The notes under the pieces: model-generated
The model's database searches: none
The model's input: only the letters and a program-made list of their open reading frames with translations
What the model was told of the DNA's origin: nothing
Made by a program: the position numbers and the translations under genes
From: an uncultured Eubacteriales bacterium
GTDB taxonomy: Bacteria > Bacillota > Clostridia > Monoglobales > Monoglobaceae
DNA: 15,726 nucleotides
Assembly: GCA_958352815.1 (NCBI GenBank)
Contig: CATWQA010000047.1
Span: 1 to 15,726 of the forward strand
Direction of reading: 5' to 3'
Shown: piece by piece, positions 5,419-13,219 of the stretch
Layout: each line of letters starts with the position of its first letter
How positions within the stretch are numbered: position 1 is the stretch's first letter

Positions 5419-8031
5419 ATGGCTGATAAAAAACTATTAATTATTGACGGAAACAGCATATTAAACAGGGCGTACTACGGAATAAGGCAGCTGACCGCTC
5501 CCGACGGCACGCCCACCAACGCGGTATACGGCTTTTTGAATATTTTATTTAAGTATCTTGAAGATGAGAGCCCGGACTATTTAGGCGTGGCGTTTGACCT
5601 GAAGGCTCCCACGTTCAGGCACAAAATGTTTGAGGAGTATAAAGCCCAGAGAAAGCCTGCACCCGAGGATTTTATCGTGCAAATCCCCGTTATGAAAGAG
5701 GTGCTGCGGGCTATGGGCTGCAAGTGTATTGAGCTTGAGGGCTTTGAGGCGGACGACATTATCGGAACGGTTTCAAGAATTTGCGACGAAAATAATGTGG
5801 CTTGCAGTATTCTTACCGGTGATAAGGACGACCTGCAGCTGTGCTCGGAAAATACCGTGGTCAAGCTGGTTGTAACCCGAATGGGCAATACGACCACCAC
5901 TCCCTATGACGACAAAGGGGTTTATGAAAAATTCGGCGTGACCCCTGCCGAATACATTGACGTAAAGGGACTTATGGGCGACCCCAGCGACAATATTCCG
6001 GGGGTTAAGGGAGTCGGCGAAAAGACGGCCTTTTCCCTGATACAGAAATACGGAAGCATTGAAAATATATATGACAAGATTGATGAAATTGAGGTGACAA
6101 ACTCAGTCAGAACCAAGCTGAAAGACGGGGAGGATATGGCAAAAATGAGCAAGACCCTTGCCACAATCGTAAGAGACGTGCCCATTGAGTTTGATTTTGA
6201 GGACTATAAGCTCGGAAATCCCGATAACGAAAAATTAGGAGAGCTCTTTGTCAGGCTGAATTTTAAGTCGTTTTTGAAAAAGCTGAGTCTGTCGGAAAAG
6301 GCAACGGCTCCGATTAATTCGGAGAGCGCAGCCGTCAGTGAGGCGGAGGCGCTGAATATAATCGGGTCGGACGGGAGCGTATATTATTATCTTAATGAGT
6401 ACTCGGATAAGCTGTACTTTTCAACAGACGGCAAGACGTTGTACAATTGCAAAATCGGCGAGAATGGCTTAAAGCGGATTTTTGAGAATAAGGATATAAA
6501 AAAATTCGGATACGACATAAAGATCGACATTTTAAAGCTGAATAAAATGGGAATTGACTACGAAAGCCCGGGCTTTGACGTGCTTATCGCGGCGTATATA
6601 AACAATCCGTCGCGGACAAAGTATGATATTGACATTTTGTGCTTTGATTACCTGGGCAAGAGCCTGAAAGGCTCCGATATGGCAGGCGTTGACGACGGCG
6701 GGCAGCTTTCCTTTGACGCTATAGGCGAGGAGGAGGACGAGACAAACGTTCTTGCCGCCATAATTGAACTCACGGAATATTTTGAGGATGACATAAAGAA
6801 AAATAACCAGGAGCAGCTGTACTATGAAATAGAGCTGCCGCTGATTAAGGTGCTTGCGGATATGCAAATAACGGGCATGTATGTGGATAAGCACGAGCTC
6901 TCGGAGTTTGGAAAGCGGCTGAAATCAAGAATCGATGTTTTGAAGGATGAGATTTATGAATACGCCGGTGAAGAATTTAACATAAATTCTCCGAAGCAGC
7001 TGGGGCATATTCTATTTGAGAACCTGTCGCTGCCCCACGGCAAAAAGACCAAGAGCGGCTATTCCACCAATATTGACGTACTTAACAAGCTGGTCGGCTC
7101 TCATCCCATAATTGAGGATATTATCGAATACAGAACGCTGACAAAGCTGAACTCTACCTATGTGGACAGTCTTATTGAGGTTATAGACAAAAATACGGGG
7201 CGGATACATTCCAGCTTTAACCAAACTGTAACCGCCACGGGAAGAATAAGCAGCACCGAGCCCAATATGCAGAATATTCCGGTACGCACAGAGCTTGGCA
7301 GGGAAATCAGGAAAATGTTCGCAGCGGAGGGTGAGGATAAAATCCTTGTGGACGCAGACTATTCCCAGATTGAGCTCAGGGTTCTGGCTCACATATCCGA
7401 TGACGAAAATATGTGCGCCGCATTCAGAGAAAACCTTGATATTCACAGGCAGACCGCCGCTCAGGTATTCGGAGTTCCTCTTGATGAGGTTGACGCAACA
7501 ATGCGCTTTAGGGCGAAGGCTGTTAACTTCGGCATTGTATACGGTATAGGCGCATTTTCCCTGGCTCAGGACATAAAGGTCAGCCGAAAGGAAGCCGAGA
7601 GATATATTAACGACTATCTAAAGCACTATAAGGGCGTTGACGAGTACATGAAAACTATTGTGGAAAAGGCGGCAGCGGACGGGTACGTCTCAACTATGTA
7701 CAACAGACGCAGGTACTTGCCGGAGCTTGCGGCAAGCAATAAGATAACCAAGGCCTTCGGAGAGCGTGTTGCCCGAAACGCACCTATCCAGGGAACCGCC
7801 GCCGACATTATAAAAATCGCAATGGTAAACGTCTATGAGAGGCTAAAGGCCGAGGGGCTTAAGTCAAAGCTGATTTTACAGGTGCACGATGAGCTTATCG
7901 TTGAAGCATATGTTGAGGAAAAGGAGGCCGTTGAAAAAATCGTCCGTGAGGAAATGCAGAATGCTGCCGATTTACGGGTTCCCCTCCTTGTTGACTTAAA
8001 TTCGGGGCGCAGCTGGTACGACACAAAATAA
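5419..8031 (+). CDS. polA: DNA polymerase I
   Basis: Family A DNA polymerase of 870 residues, used for Okazaki-fragment maturation and repair. Residues 1-290 are the 5'-3' nuclease: IIDGNSILNRAYYG, FEADDIIG, LTGDKDDLQLC and the helix-hairpin-helix stretch DNIPGVKGVGEKTA. Residues about 305-485 occupy the 3'-5' exonuclease position but lack the catalytic acidic motifs (VYYYLNE at 321-327 where DxE is expected), so proofreading is probably absent. The polymerase domain is complete: motif A DADYSQIELR with Asp647, the O-helix R696-K700-F704-Y708-G, and motif C QVHDE with Asp824. Phe704 predicts discrimination against dideoxynucleotides. The ATG at 5419 has GGAG about 8 nt upstream. It follows the M42 pair closely, and 98 nt separate it from coaE. 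Confidence 0.98.
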   Translation: MADKKLLIIDGNSILNRAYYGIRQLTAPDGTPTNAVYGFLNILFKYLEDESPDYLGVAFDLKAPTFRHKMFEEYKAQRKPAPEDFIVQIPVMKEVLRAMGCKCIELEGFEADDIIGTVSRICDENNVACSILTGDKDDLQLCSENTVVKLVVTRMGNTTTTPYDDKGVYEKFGVTPAEYIDVKGLMGDPSDNIPGVKGVGEKTAFSLIQKYGSIENIYDKIDEIEVTNSVRTKLKDGEDMAKMSKTLATIVRDVPIEFDFEDYKLGNPDNEKLGELFVRLNFKSFLKKLSLSEKATAPINSESAAVSEAEALNIIGSDGSVYYYLNEYSDKLYFSTDGKTLYNCKIGENGLKRIFENKDIKKFGYDIKIDILKLNKMGIDYESPGFDVLIAAYINNPSRTKYDIDILCFDYLGKSLKGSDMAGVDDGGQLSFDAIGEEEDETNVLAAIIELTEYFEDDIKKNNQEQLYYEIELPLIKVLADMQITGMYVDKHELSEFGKRLKSRIDVLKDEIYEYAGEEFNINSPKQLGHILFENLSLPHGKKTKSGYSTNIDVLNKLVGSHPIIEDIIEYRTLTKLNSTYVDSLIEVIDKNTGRIHSSFNQTVTATGRISSTEPNMQNIPVRTELGREIRKMFAAEGEDKILVDADYSQIELRVLAHISDDENMCAAFRENLDIHRQTAAQVFGVPLDEVDATMRFRAKAVNFGIVYGIGAFSLAQDIKVSRKEAERYINDYLKHYKGVDEYMKTIVEKAAADGYVSTMYNRRRYLPELAASNKITKAFGERVARNAPIQGTAADIIKIAMVNVYERLKAEGLKSKLILQVHDELIVEAYVEEKEAVEKIVREEMQNAADLRVPLLVDLNSGRSWYDTK

Positions 8032-8089
8032 CAATTTTATTAAATTACGGTAATAGTTTTGTTTATATAGTGTGGATTGCGAAAATATA

Positions 8090-8098
8090 TGCTATAAT
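8090..8098 (+). promoter_or_regulatory. Extended -10 promoter for coaE and downstream genes
   Basis: TGC followed by TATAAT (8093-8098) forms an extended -10 element in the polA-coaE gap. No good -35 is seen (TGTGGA at 8071-8076 is weak). The start would lie near 8105. The remaining gap sequence is AT-rich and holds no convincing polA terminator. Confidence 0.55.
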
Positions 8099-8129
8099 CT
8101 AAGCAAAGATGTAATAAAGGTTTGATGTT

Positions 8130-8732
8130 ATGGTAATTGGTTTAACAGGCGGAATAGGTGCGGGGAAAAGCACTGTCGCAGGTATTTTTGAAAAGCTTGG
8201 GGCGTATATTATTGACGCAGACGAGATTGCGAGGAACATAATGAACAAGGGCGAGGACGCATATAACGAGGTTGTCTCCTATTTCGGAAACGGGATTTTA
8301 AGTGCGGGCGGAAGCGTTGACAGAAAGGCTCTGGCATCAATTGTGTTTGGAAACGAGGCGCAGCTAAAGGCCTTAAACGAAATCACCCACAAGCACGTGT
8401 TTTCAAAGATGAGAGCCGAGCTTGATGGCTGTTCCTCTGACTTGATTGTTCTTGACGTGCCTCTGCTGTTTACCTGTGACTTCCCGATTTCCTACGATAA
8501 GTCCGTTGCGGTTATTGCAGAGGAGGAAGTTAGGATAAAACGGGTTATGGCAAGAAGCAGGCTGACTCGGAAGCAGGTGCTGGAGCGGATTGGGAGCCAG
8601 CTTAGCAATTCCGAGCTGCGCCGCAGAGCCGATTATGTAATCGAAAATAATTCGGACGGCTTTGAGGAGCTTGAAGAAAAGGTCAGGGTTTTATATGGGG
8701 AGATTATGAAGAATTTTGAGGTAGGTTTATGA
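8130..8732 (+). CDS. coaE: Dephospho-CoA kinase
   Basis: Cytoplasmic kinase that phosphorylates the 3'-hydroxyl of dephospho-CoA with ATP, the last step of coenzyme A synthesis. The 200-residue length is typical. It opens with the P-loop GGIGAGKST (7-15), followed by the substrate-binding DADEIAR (29-35), the LDVPLLF motif (108-114) and the lid and C-terminal signature RIGSQLSNSELRRRADYVIEN (153-173). AAAGG at 8116-8120 lies 9 nt before the ATG. The stop overlaps the start of the next gene (ATGA at 8729-8732), so translation of the two is probably coupled. Order polA-coaE-lytic transglycosylase is familiar from Clostridia. Confidence 0.97.
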   Translation: MVIGLTGGIGAGKSTVAGIFEKLGAYIIDADEIARNIMNKGEDAYNEVVSYFGNGILSAGGSVDRKALASIVFGNEAQLKALNEITHKHVFSKMRAELDGCSSDLIVLDVPLLFTCDFPISYDKSVAVIAEEEVRIKRVMARSRLTRKQVLERIGSQLSNSELRRRADYVIENNSDGFEELEEKVRVLYGEIMKNFEVGL

Positions 8733-9367
8733 GGAGTTCAAACCGCGGACAGCGCAGGCGCACCCGTAAGAAAAACAGAGGCTGCTTATGGGCAGTGTTG
8801 TTTATAATCTTGACGGTTATTTTGCTGGTGTTTTTGCTGAGGGGCTGCACGGCGAAGCTAAATGAGTTGTTCGGCAACGTCAGCGACAGTATTATGCTGC
8901 AGCAGTATCCTATTAAATACCAGAATTTGGTTGAAAAACATGCCAAGAAGTATGATTTGGACAAATATCTGGTTTATGCGGTTATTAAAACCGAGAGCGG
9001 ATTTGACCAATATGCTGTTTCAAAGGCGGGAGCCTACGGTCTTATGCAGCTGCAAACAGAGACTGCTTCCGACTGCGCAAAAAAACTGAAAATGGACGTT
9101 ACCCTTCCCGATGATTTGTATGAGCCTGACATAAATATTCATATAGGTACTTACTATCTGTCATGGCTGCTGGATAAGTATGACGGCGATATTAGTCTTG
9201 CCGTGGCAGCCTACAACGGCGGTATAGGAAATGTTGACAGCTGGCTTAAAGACGATAGGTACAGCGACGGCAAGGGTGGGCTTGCGTCTATACCCTTTGC
9301 TGAGACGAGGGGATATGTTGAGGGAGTTAATTCGTCCTATGAAAAATATAAAGAAATCTATGATTAG
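8729..9367 (+). CDS. Membrane-anchored lytic transglycosylase (SLT family)
   Basis: Cell-wall enzyme that cleaves the MurNAc-GlcNAc bond of peptidoglycan to leave 1,6-anhydromuramic acid. The 212-residue product has a short arginine/lysine-rich cytoplasmic N-terminus (residues 1-18), one membrane helix (about 19-39), then a soluble transglycosylase domain on the outer face. Family motifs are present in order: the catalytic Glu89 in KTESGF, GLMQL at 104-108, AYNGG at 161-165, and IPFAETRGYV at 188-197. ATG 8729 overlaps the coaE stop by 4 nt. It is followed 16 nt downstream by the M18 peptidase start. The role is probably growth or division related wall turnover; a sporulation role is possible but not shown. 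Confidence 0.93.
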   Translation: MRSSNRGQRRRTRKKNRGCLWAVLFIILTVILLVFLLRGCTAKLNELFGNVSDSIMLQQYPIKYQNLVEKHAKKYDLDKYLVYAVIKTESGFDQYAVSKAGAYGLMQLQTETASDCAKKLKMDVTLPDDLYEPDINIHIGTYYLSWLLDKYDGDISLAVAAYNGGIGNVDSWLKDDRYSDGKGGLASIPFAETRGYVEGVNSSYEKYKEIYD

Positions 9368-9383
9368 ATAAGGAGATATGAGC

Positions 9384-10790
9384 ATGGCAAAATCAGAGAA
9401 AAAGGATTTGTTCTACGAGAACAAAAACAAGTTTTCAACAGTAAGCAGTGATGAGAAAAAGAATATTAACTCATACAGCAAGAGCTACAAGGCTTTTCTC
9501 GATAAGGCTAAGACTGAAAGAGAATTTGCCGTTGAAGCCAAAAAGTTTCTTGAGGATAACGGCTTTAAGCCTCTTGGTGTTTATGAGAAGTTAAAGCCCG
9601 GGGACAGAGTGTATACCATCAACCGCGGCAAGGGCGTTGTGGCGGCTGTCATTGGCACAGAGGACATAACCGAGGGCACCTCTATTGTGGGAGCCCATAT
9701 TGATTCTCCCCGCCTTGACCTAAAGCCAAATCCCCTATATGAGGACAGCCACTTTGCGTATTTTAAGACCCACTACTACGGCGGGATTAAAAAATATCAG
9801 TGGACAACCATTCCTCTTGCCCTTCACGGCGTAGCAACGCTCCAGGACGGAACCCAGATTGACATAAACGTGGGCGAGAGCGAGGACGACCCAACCTTTA
9901 TGATTACAGACGTTCTTCCTCACTTTGCAAGAGAGCAGATGCAGAAAAAGCTGTCCGAGGCAATTCCAGGCGAGAGCCTCAATATTATTCTGGGCAACCT
10001 TGAAGCGGAGGACTGCGACAAGGAGGTTAAGGAAAAGGTTAAGTATAATATAATGTCTATGCTGAACGAGAAGTATGACATTTGCGAGGAGGACTTTATA
10101 AGCTCCGAAATTGAGGCTGTCCCCGCCTACAAGGCTCGGGATTTGGGCTTTGACAGGAGCATGGTTGCCGCTTACGGTCAGGATGACAGAGTTTGTGCCT
10201 ACGGCGCGATGAGAGCCGTTGCAGACCTTAAGAAGCCTAAGTATACCGCAATATGTCTCCTGGTGGACAAAGAAGAAATCGGCAGCGTGGGCAACACGGG
10301 AATGCGATCAAGATATTTTGAAAATATCCTTGCGAAGATAGTTGAAAAGAGAGTTGATAACTATAACGATATTAAGCTGAGAGACACAATTTCCAACTCA
10401 ATATGTCTGTCGGCAGACGTGTGTGCGGCCTTTGACCCCAACTTTGCCGAGGCAAGCGAGAGACGGAACGCTCCCGTTATAAACGGCGGGATAGGCGTTA
10501 TAAAGTACAGCGGCTCAGGCGGAAAGAGCGGTTCCAGCGACGCCAATGCAGAGCTTATGGCAAGTATAAGAAGAATATTCAACGAGGGCGGTGTGTGCTG
10601 GCAGTCCGGTGAGCTGGGTAAAATTGACGGCGGCGGCGGCGGAACTATTGCGGGCTTTGTTGCCAACTTGGACATGGAAGTTGTTGACGTGGGCGTACCT
10701 CTGCTTTCCATGCACTCCCCCTATGAGACAGCCGGAAAGCTGGATATATACATGGCTTTTAAAGCCTATAGGGCGTTTTACCAAAGATAA
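9384..10790 (+). CDS. M18-family aminopeptidase
   Basis: Cytoplasmic zinc aminopeptidase of family M18, which acts on peptide N-termini (often acidic residues) and forms dodecamers in characterised members. I place the start at ATG 9384 because AGGAG (9371-9375) is 8 nt upstream; the in-frame ATG at 9378 is only 2 nt from it. This gives 468 residues, normal for the bacterial family. Metal and catalytic residues are all visible: His105 and Asp107 in GAHIDSPRLDLK, Asp267 in GQDDR, Glu297 and Glu298 in DKEEIGSVGNTG, Asp345 in SADV, and His444 in LSMHSPYE. It is last in the coaE run, and a strong hairpin follows the stop. It is the third peptidase-family gene in 7.4 kb. Confidence 0.95.
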   Translation: MAKSEKKDLFYENKNKFSTVSSDEKKNINSYSKSYKAFLDKAKTEREFAVEAKKFLEDNGFKPLGVYEKLKPGDRVYTINRGKGVVAAVIGTEDITEGTSIVGAHIDSPRLDLKPNPLYEDSHFAYFKTHYYGGIKKYQWTTIPLALHGVATLQDGTQIDINVGESEDDPTFMITDVLPHFAREQMQKKLSEAIPGESLNIILGNLEAEDCDKEVKEKVKYNIMSMLNEKYDICEEDFISSEIEAVPAYKARDLGFDRSMVAAYGQDDRVCAYGAMRAVADLKKPKYTAICLLVDKEEIGSVGNTGMRSRYFENILAKIVEKRVDNYNDIKLRDTISNSICLSADVCAAFDPNFAEASERRNAPVINGGIGVIKYSGSGGKSGSSDANAELMASIRRIFNEGGVCWQSGELGKIDGGGGGTIAGFVANLDMEVVDVGVPLLSMHSPYETAGKLDIYMAFKAYRAFYQR

Positions 10791-10799
10791 AAAAATTCG

Positions 10800-10825
10800 G
10801 TCTGTCTCTCCATGGGGAGGCAGAC
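10800..10825 (+). terminator. Strong hairpin after the M18 gene
   Basis: The arms 10800-10811 and 10814-10825 pair over 12 positions (two G-U), with a tiny AT loop. An A-run (10789-10795) precedes it, but on the plus strand only TTCTC follows, so it is a poor classical terminator in this direction. On the minus strand CGAATTTTTT follows, which is a better fit to termination of antisense transcription. It may mainly protect the mRNA 3' end. Confidence 0.4.
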
Positions 10826-10870
10826 TTCTCACCGTGAAGGCGGTAATAAAATTAATCTAAGAGGTGGATT

Positions 10871-13204
10871 ATGAAAAACGTAAAAAACTTTTTAATTCTA
10901 ACATTGGTTGTTGCGGTAATGCTTGGAACAACCGCATATGCCGAGACGGTTCCCATACCCTATGAGCAGAGCGGCAGCGCGGCGTTTTCAGTCGCTTGCC
11001 CCATAAGCAATTTAAAGGTAGGGGACACGGCGTACATAACAATTAAGGCGGAAAACTTAACAAACCCCTATGGCTATGAGTTTTCCCTGAACTTTGATGA
11101 AAGCTTTCTGACATACAGCAAGGCGGATTGCGGAATAGAGGGAGATTATATATCCGCTGAGGATACCTCCGAAAAGAACAATGTAAAGCTGGCGTTTTCA
11201 AAAACGTCAGACAGCGCCGCTATAGGAAATACATTGGCAACAGTGGAGTTTACCGTAAAGAAAAGCGGGTCGTCAACCGTAACATTGACTGATGCCGTAA
11301 TAGTAAATGACGGAATGGATTACAACATATACAGTGATATGAGTGCGTCCGCAACCGTGACCGCCGCCGCAAAGACCACTTCAAGCGGAGGCGGAGGAGG
11401 CGGAGGCGGCGGCAGCTATGGCGGAGGCTTCACCGTTCAGGGAGGAAATACCGTTACAAGCCTGTCGCCCACCATTCAGCCCATTGACCCAAGCATTCCT
11501 ACCGATACGCCTGTGATTTTTACCGACTTAAATGATGCGGAATGGTCGGAGTCTGCAATTTTAGGATTGTATGAACTTGATATTATCGGCGGCTATGAGG
11601 ATAAGAGCTTCAGACCGAACAACAGCATTACCAGAGCCGAATTTTGTAAAATCTTGGTCCTGTCTCTCGGGGTTGAACTTGAGCAGGACTATTCCCAAGC
11701 AGAGTTTACCGATGTAGTCGAGGACGAATGGTATGCGCCCTATGTTTTAACAGCGGCAAAGGGCGGCATAGTCAGCGGCTATGAGAACGGAACATTTATG
11801 CCCGATTCAGATATAACCCGTGAAGAAGCCGCTGCAATGGTTTGCAGAAGCGCGGAGTATCTCGGTGTGGATTTAAACTCCGTCCGCCTTAACATAAACT
11901 TTGAGGACGAGCAGGATATAGCGGAATATGCGGTAGGCTATGTGGATAATCTGTACATGGCAGGAATAATAAACGGCGACGAAAACGGCTGCTTCAGACC
12001 ATTTGACAGCATTAGCCGTGCTGAAACGGCGAAAATGCTTTGGGATTATTATAATATTTTAAATCCCCCGCCCACAGAGGAACCGGAAGCAACGGAAAGC
12101 TCCGAAACGGTAGTCGGTGAGCGAATGGCATTAGATGATGAGGATACGGCGGAGGAAGATTTAGAGCCCACGGAGGAGCCGCTGCCTGAGGAAAGCGGAA
12201 CCCCCCAGCCGACAGAACCGATTGAGACAGCAGAACCGACAGAGGAACCGGAACCTACAGAAACTCCTTTAGAGCCCACGGAGGAGCCTGATTTCACATT
12301 CGAGCCTGATATCGTATATGACTGCGACAGTCTTGAGGAGCTGTATTCTTATACAAATGTGTATGCCTACCTAATTCCCGACGACGGCAGCAGGGAAGCC
12401 TTTTATGACGATTTTACCACCTTCCAGAGACCGACTGCCGGAGAGGCGGAAATTGTTTATGAAGCGCCCTATGCAAACGGCGCAGAAATAGTTTCATACT
12501 TTTACGGTGGCGAGGCGTTGGTTGATTTCAGCTTCCAAACTTCACTTGACGGAGAGGAATGGACTGACGCGGAATTTACATGTGAATACACCGAAGCTGA
12601 GGGAAAGTGGACAAGAGCAGTTTACACCTTATCGGATATTGAGGAGACAAAGCTCGTAAAAATAATTTATCCCGAAACCGTAAACTGGTGGACGCCTCTC
12701 GTGTCGCAGGTGTCATTTACGATAGGCAGCTCTGTTCCGAAGGGAATTAACATAAAGGGAGACAGGGAGCTCATAATTCCGCGGTATGACTACACCGATT
12801 ATGTGTACAGCGGGGAAATTGTTGATAATATAGGCGAAATTATTAAAAGCGAGATTTTATACTCCATAGCCGAAAGTGATTTTGAGGGTGTTTCCGTTGA
12901 CCAAAGCGGAACCATCCGCATCGACAGCAGCTTCCCAAGCGGCGGTAAATTTGTTCTAAAAGCTGAATGCCCCGAATTTGGGTTTTCAAGCGAAATTGAG
13001 GTAACTTTAAAGCCCGCCTTGATTGGGGATATGAACGGCGACGGAGCTATAGACAGCGCAGACCTTGAAGCAGTTTTGCAATGCTATAATAAAAGCTCCG
13101 GTGATGCTGAGTGGAAGCAATACAGAGACGCCGATATTAACGGTGATGAAAAAGTGAATATTATCGATATTGCCTATGTGGCAAAGATAAGCTCATTTAA
13201 GTAA
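10871..13204 (+). CDS. Exported cohesin - SLH x3 - dockerin surface protein
   Basis: Secreted, wall-attached modular protein of 777 residues. Modules in order: signal peptide (1-24, cut after AYA); cohesin-like beta domain (about 35-165, with LKVGDTAYITIKAENLTNPYG); poly-Gly linker (173-186); three SLH modules (about 216-266, 278-332, 342-396, with ITRAE, ITREE and ISRAE); an acidic Pro/Thr/Glu linker (399-479); a beta domain (about 482-618) related to the N-terminus of the next gene; an Ig-like domain (about 625-714); and a C-terminal dockerin (718-775) with both calcium loops (D720-N722-D724-D728-D731 and D755-N757-D759-N763-D766). SLH modules usually bind pyruvylated wall polymers; dockerin and cohesin recruit partners. 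One cohesin plus SLH plus dockerin in a chain is unlike standard scaffoldins. The ATG has GAGGTGG just upstream. Confidence 0.88.
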   Translation: MKNVKNFLILTLVVAVMLGTTAYAETVPIPYEQSGSAAFSVACPISNLKVGDTAYITIKAENLTNPYGYEFSLNFDESFLTYSKADCGIEGDYISAEDTSEKNNVKLAFSKTSDSAAIGNTLATVEFTVKKSGSSTVTLTDAVIVNDGMDYNIYSDMSASATVTAAAKTTSSGGGGGGGGGSYGGGFTVQGGNTVTSLSPTIQPIDPSIPTDTPVIFTDLNDAEWSESAILGLYELDIIGGYEDKSFRPNNSITRAEFCKILVLSLGVELEQDYSQAEFTDVVEDEWYAPYVLTAAKGGIVSGYENGTFMPDSDITREEAAAMVCRSAEYLGVDLNSVRLNINFEDEQDIAEYAVGYVDNLYMAGIINGDENGCFRPFDSISRAETAKMLWDYYNILNPPPTEEPEATESSETVVGERMALDDEDTAEEDLEPTEEPLPEESGTPQPTEPIETAEPTEEPEPTETPLEPTEEPDFTFEPDIVYDCDSLEELYSYTNVYAYLIPDDGSREAFYDDFTTFQRPTAGEAEIVYEAPYANGAEIVSYFYGGEALVDFSFQTSLDGEEWTDAEFTCEYTEAEGKWTRAVYTLSDIEETKLVKIIYPETVNWWTPLVSQVSFTIGSSVPKGINIKGDRELIIPRYDYTDYVYSGEIVDNIGEIIKSEILYSIAESDFEGVSVDQSGTIRIDSSFPSGGKFVLKAECPEFGFSSEIEVTLKPALIGDMNGDGAIDSADLEAVLQCYNKSSGDAEWKQYRDADINGDEKVNIIDIAYVAKISSFK
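11387..11430 (+). repeat. Low-complexity GGN-codon tract
   Basis: A run of GGA/GGC glycine codons encodes the flexible linker between the cohesin-like and SLH modules. It is a simple-sequence tract prone to length change. Confidence 0.7.
12160..12288 (+). repeat. Direct repeats in the Pro/Thr/Glu linker
   Basis: A 21-nt segment at 12160-12180 is repeated exactly at 12268-12288, and related PTEEP/EPTE-coding units lie between them. The repeats encode the LEPTEEP motif of the acidic extracellular linker and suggest expansion by slippage or unequal recombination. Confidence 0.65.
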
Positions 13205-13219
13205 CAGGAGAATGGAAAT

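Noticed and set aside
8032..8129. polA terminator or small RNA in the polA-coaE gap
   Set aside because: ATTAC/GTAAT is the only inverted pair and has no usable loop; only the extended -10 element is supported.
9378..9380. ATG 9378 as start of the M18 peptidase
   Set aside because: Only 2 nt from AGGAG; ATG 9384 has the usual 8-nt spacing.
11387..11430. Glycine-codon tract as a phase-variation repeat
   Set aside because: Units are mixed GGA/GGC triplets, so length changes of whole codons would not shift the frame; no sign of on-off switching.
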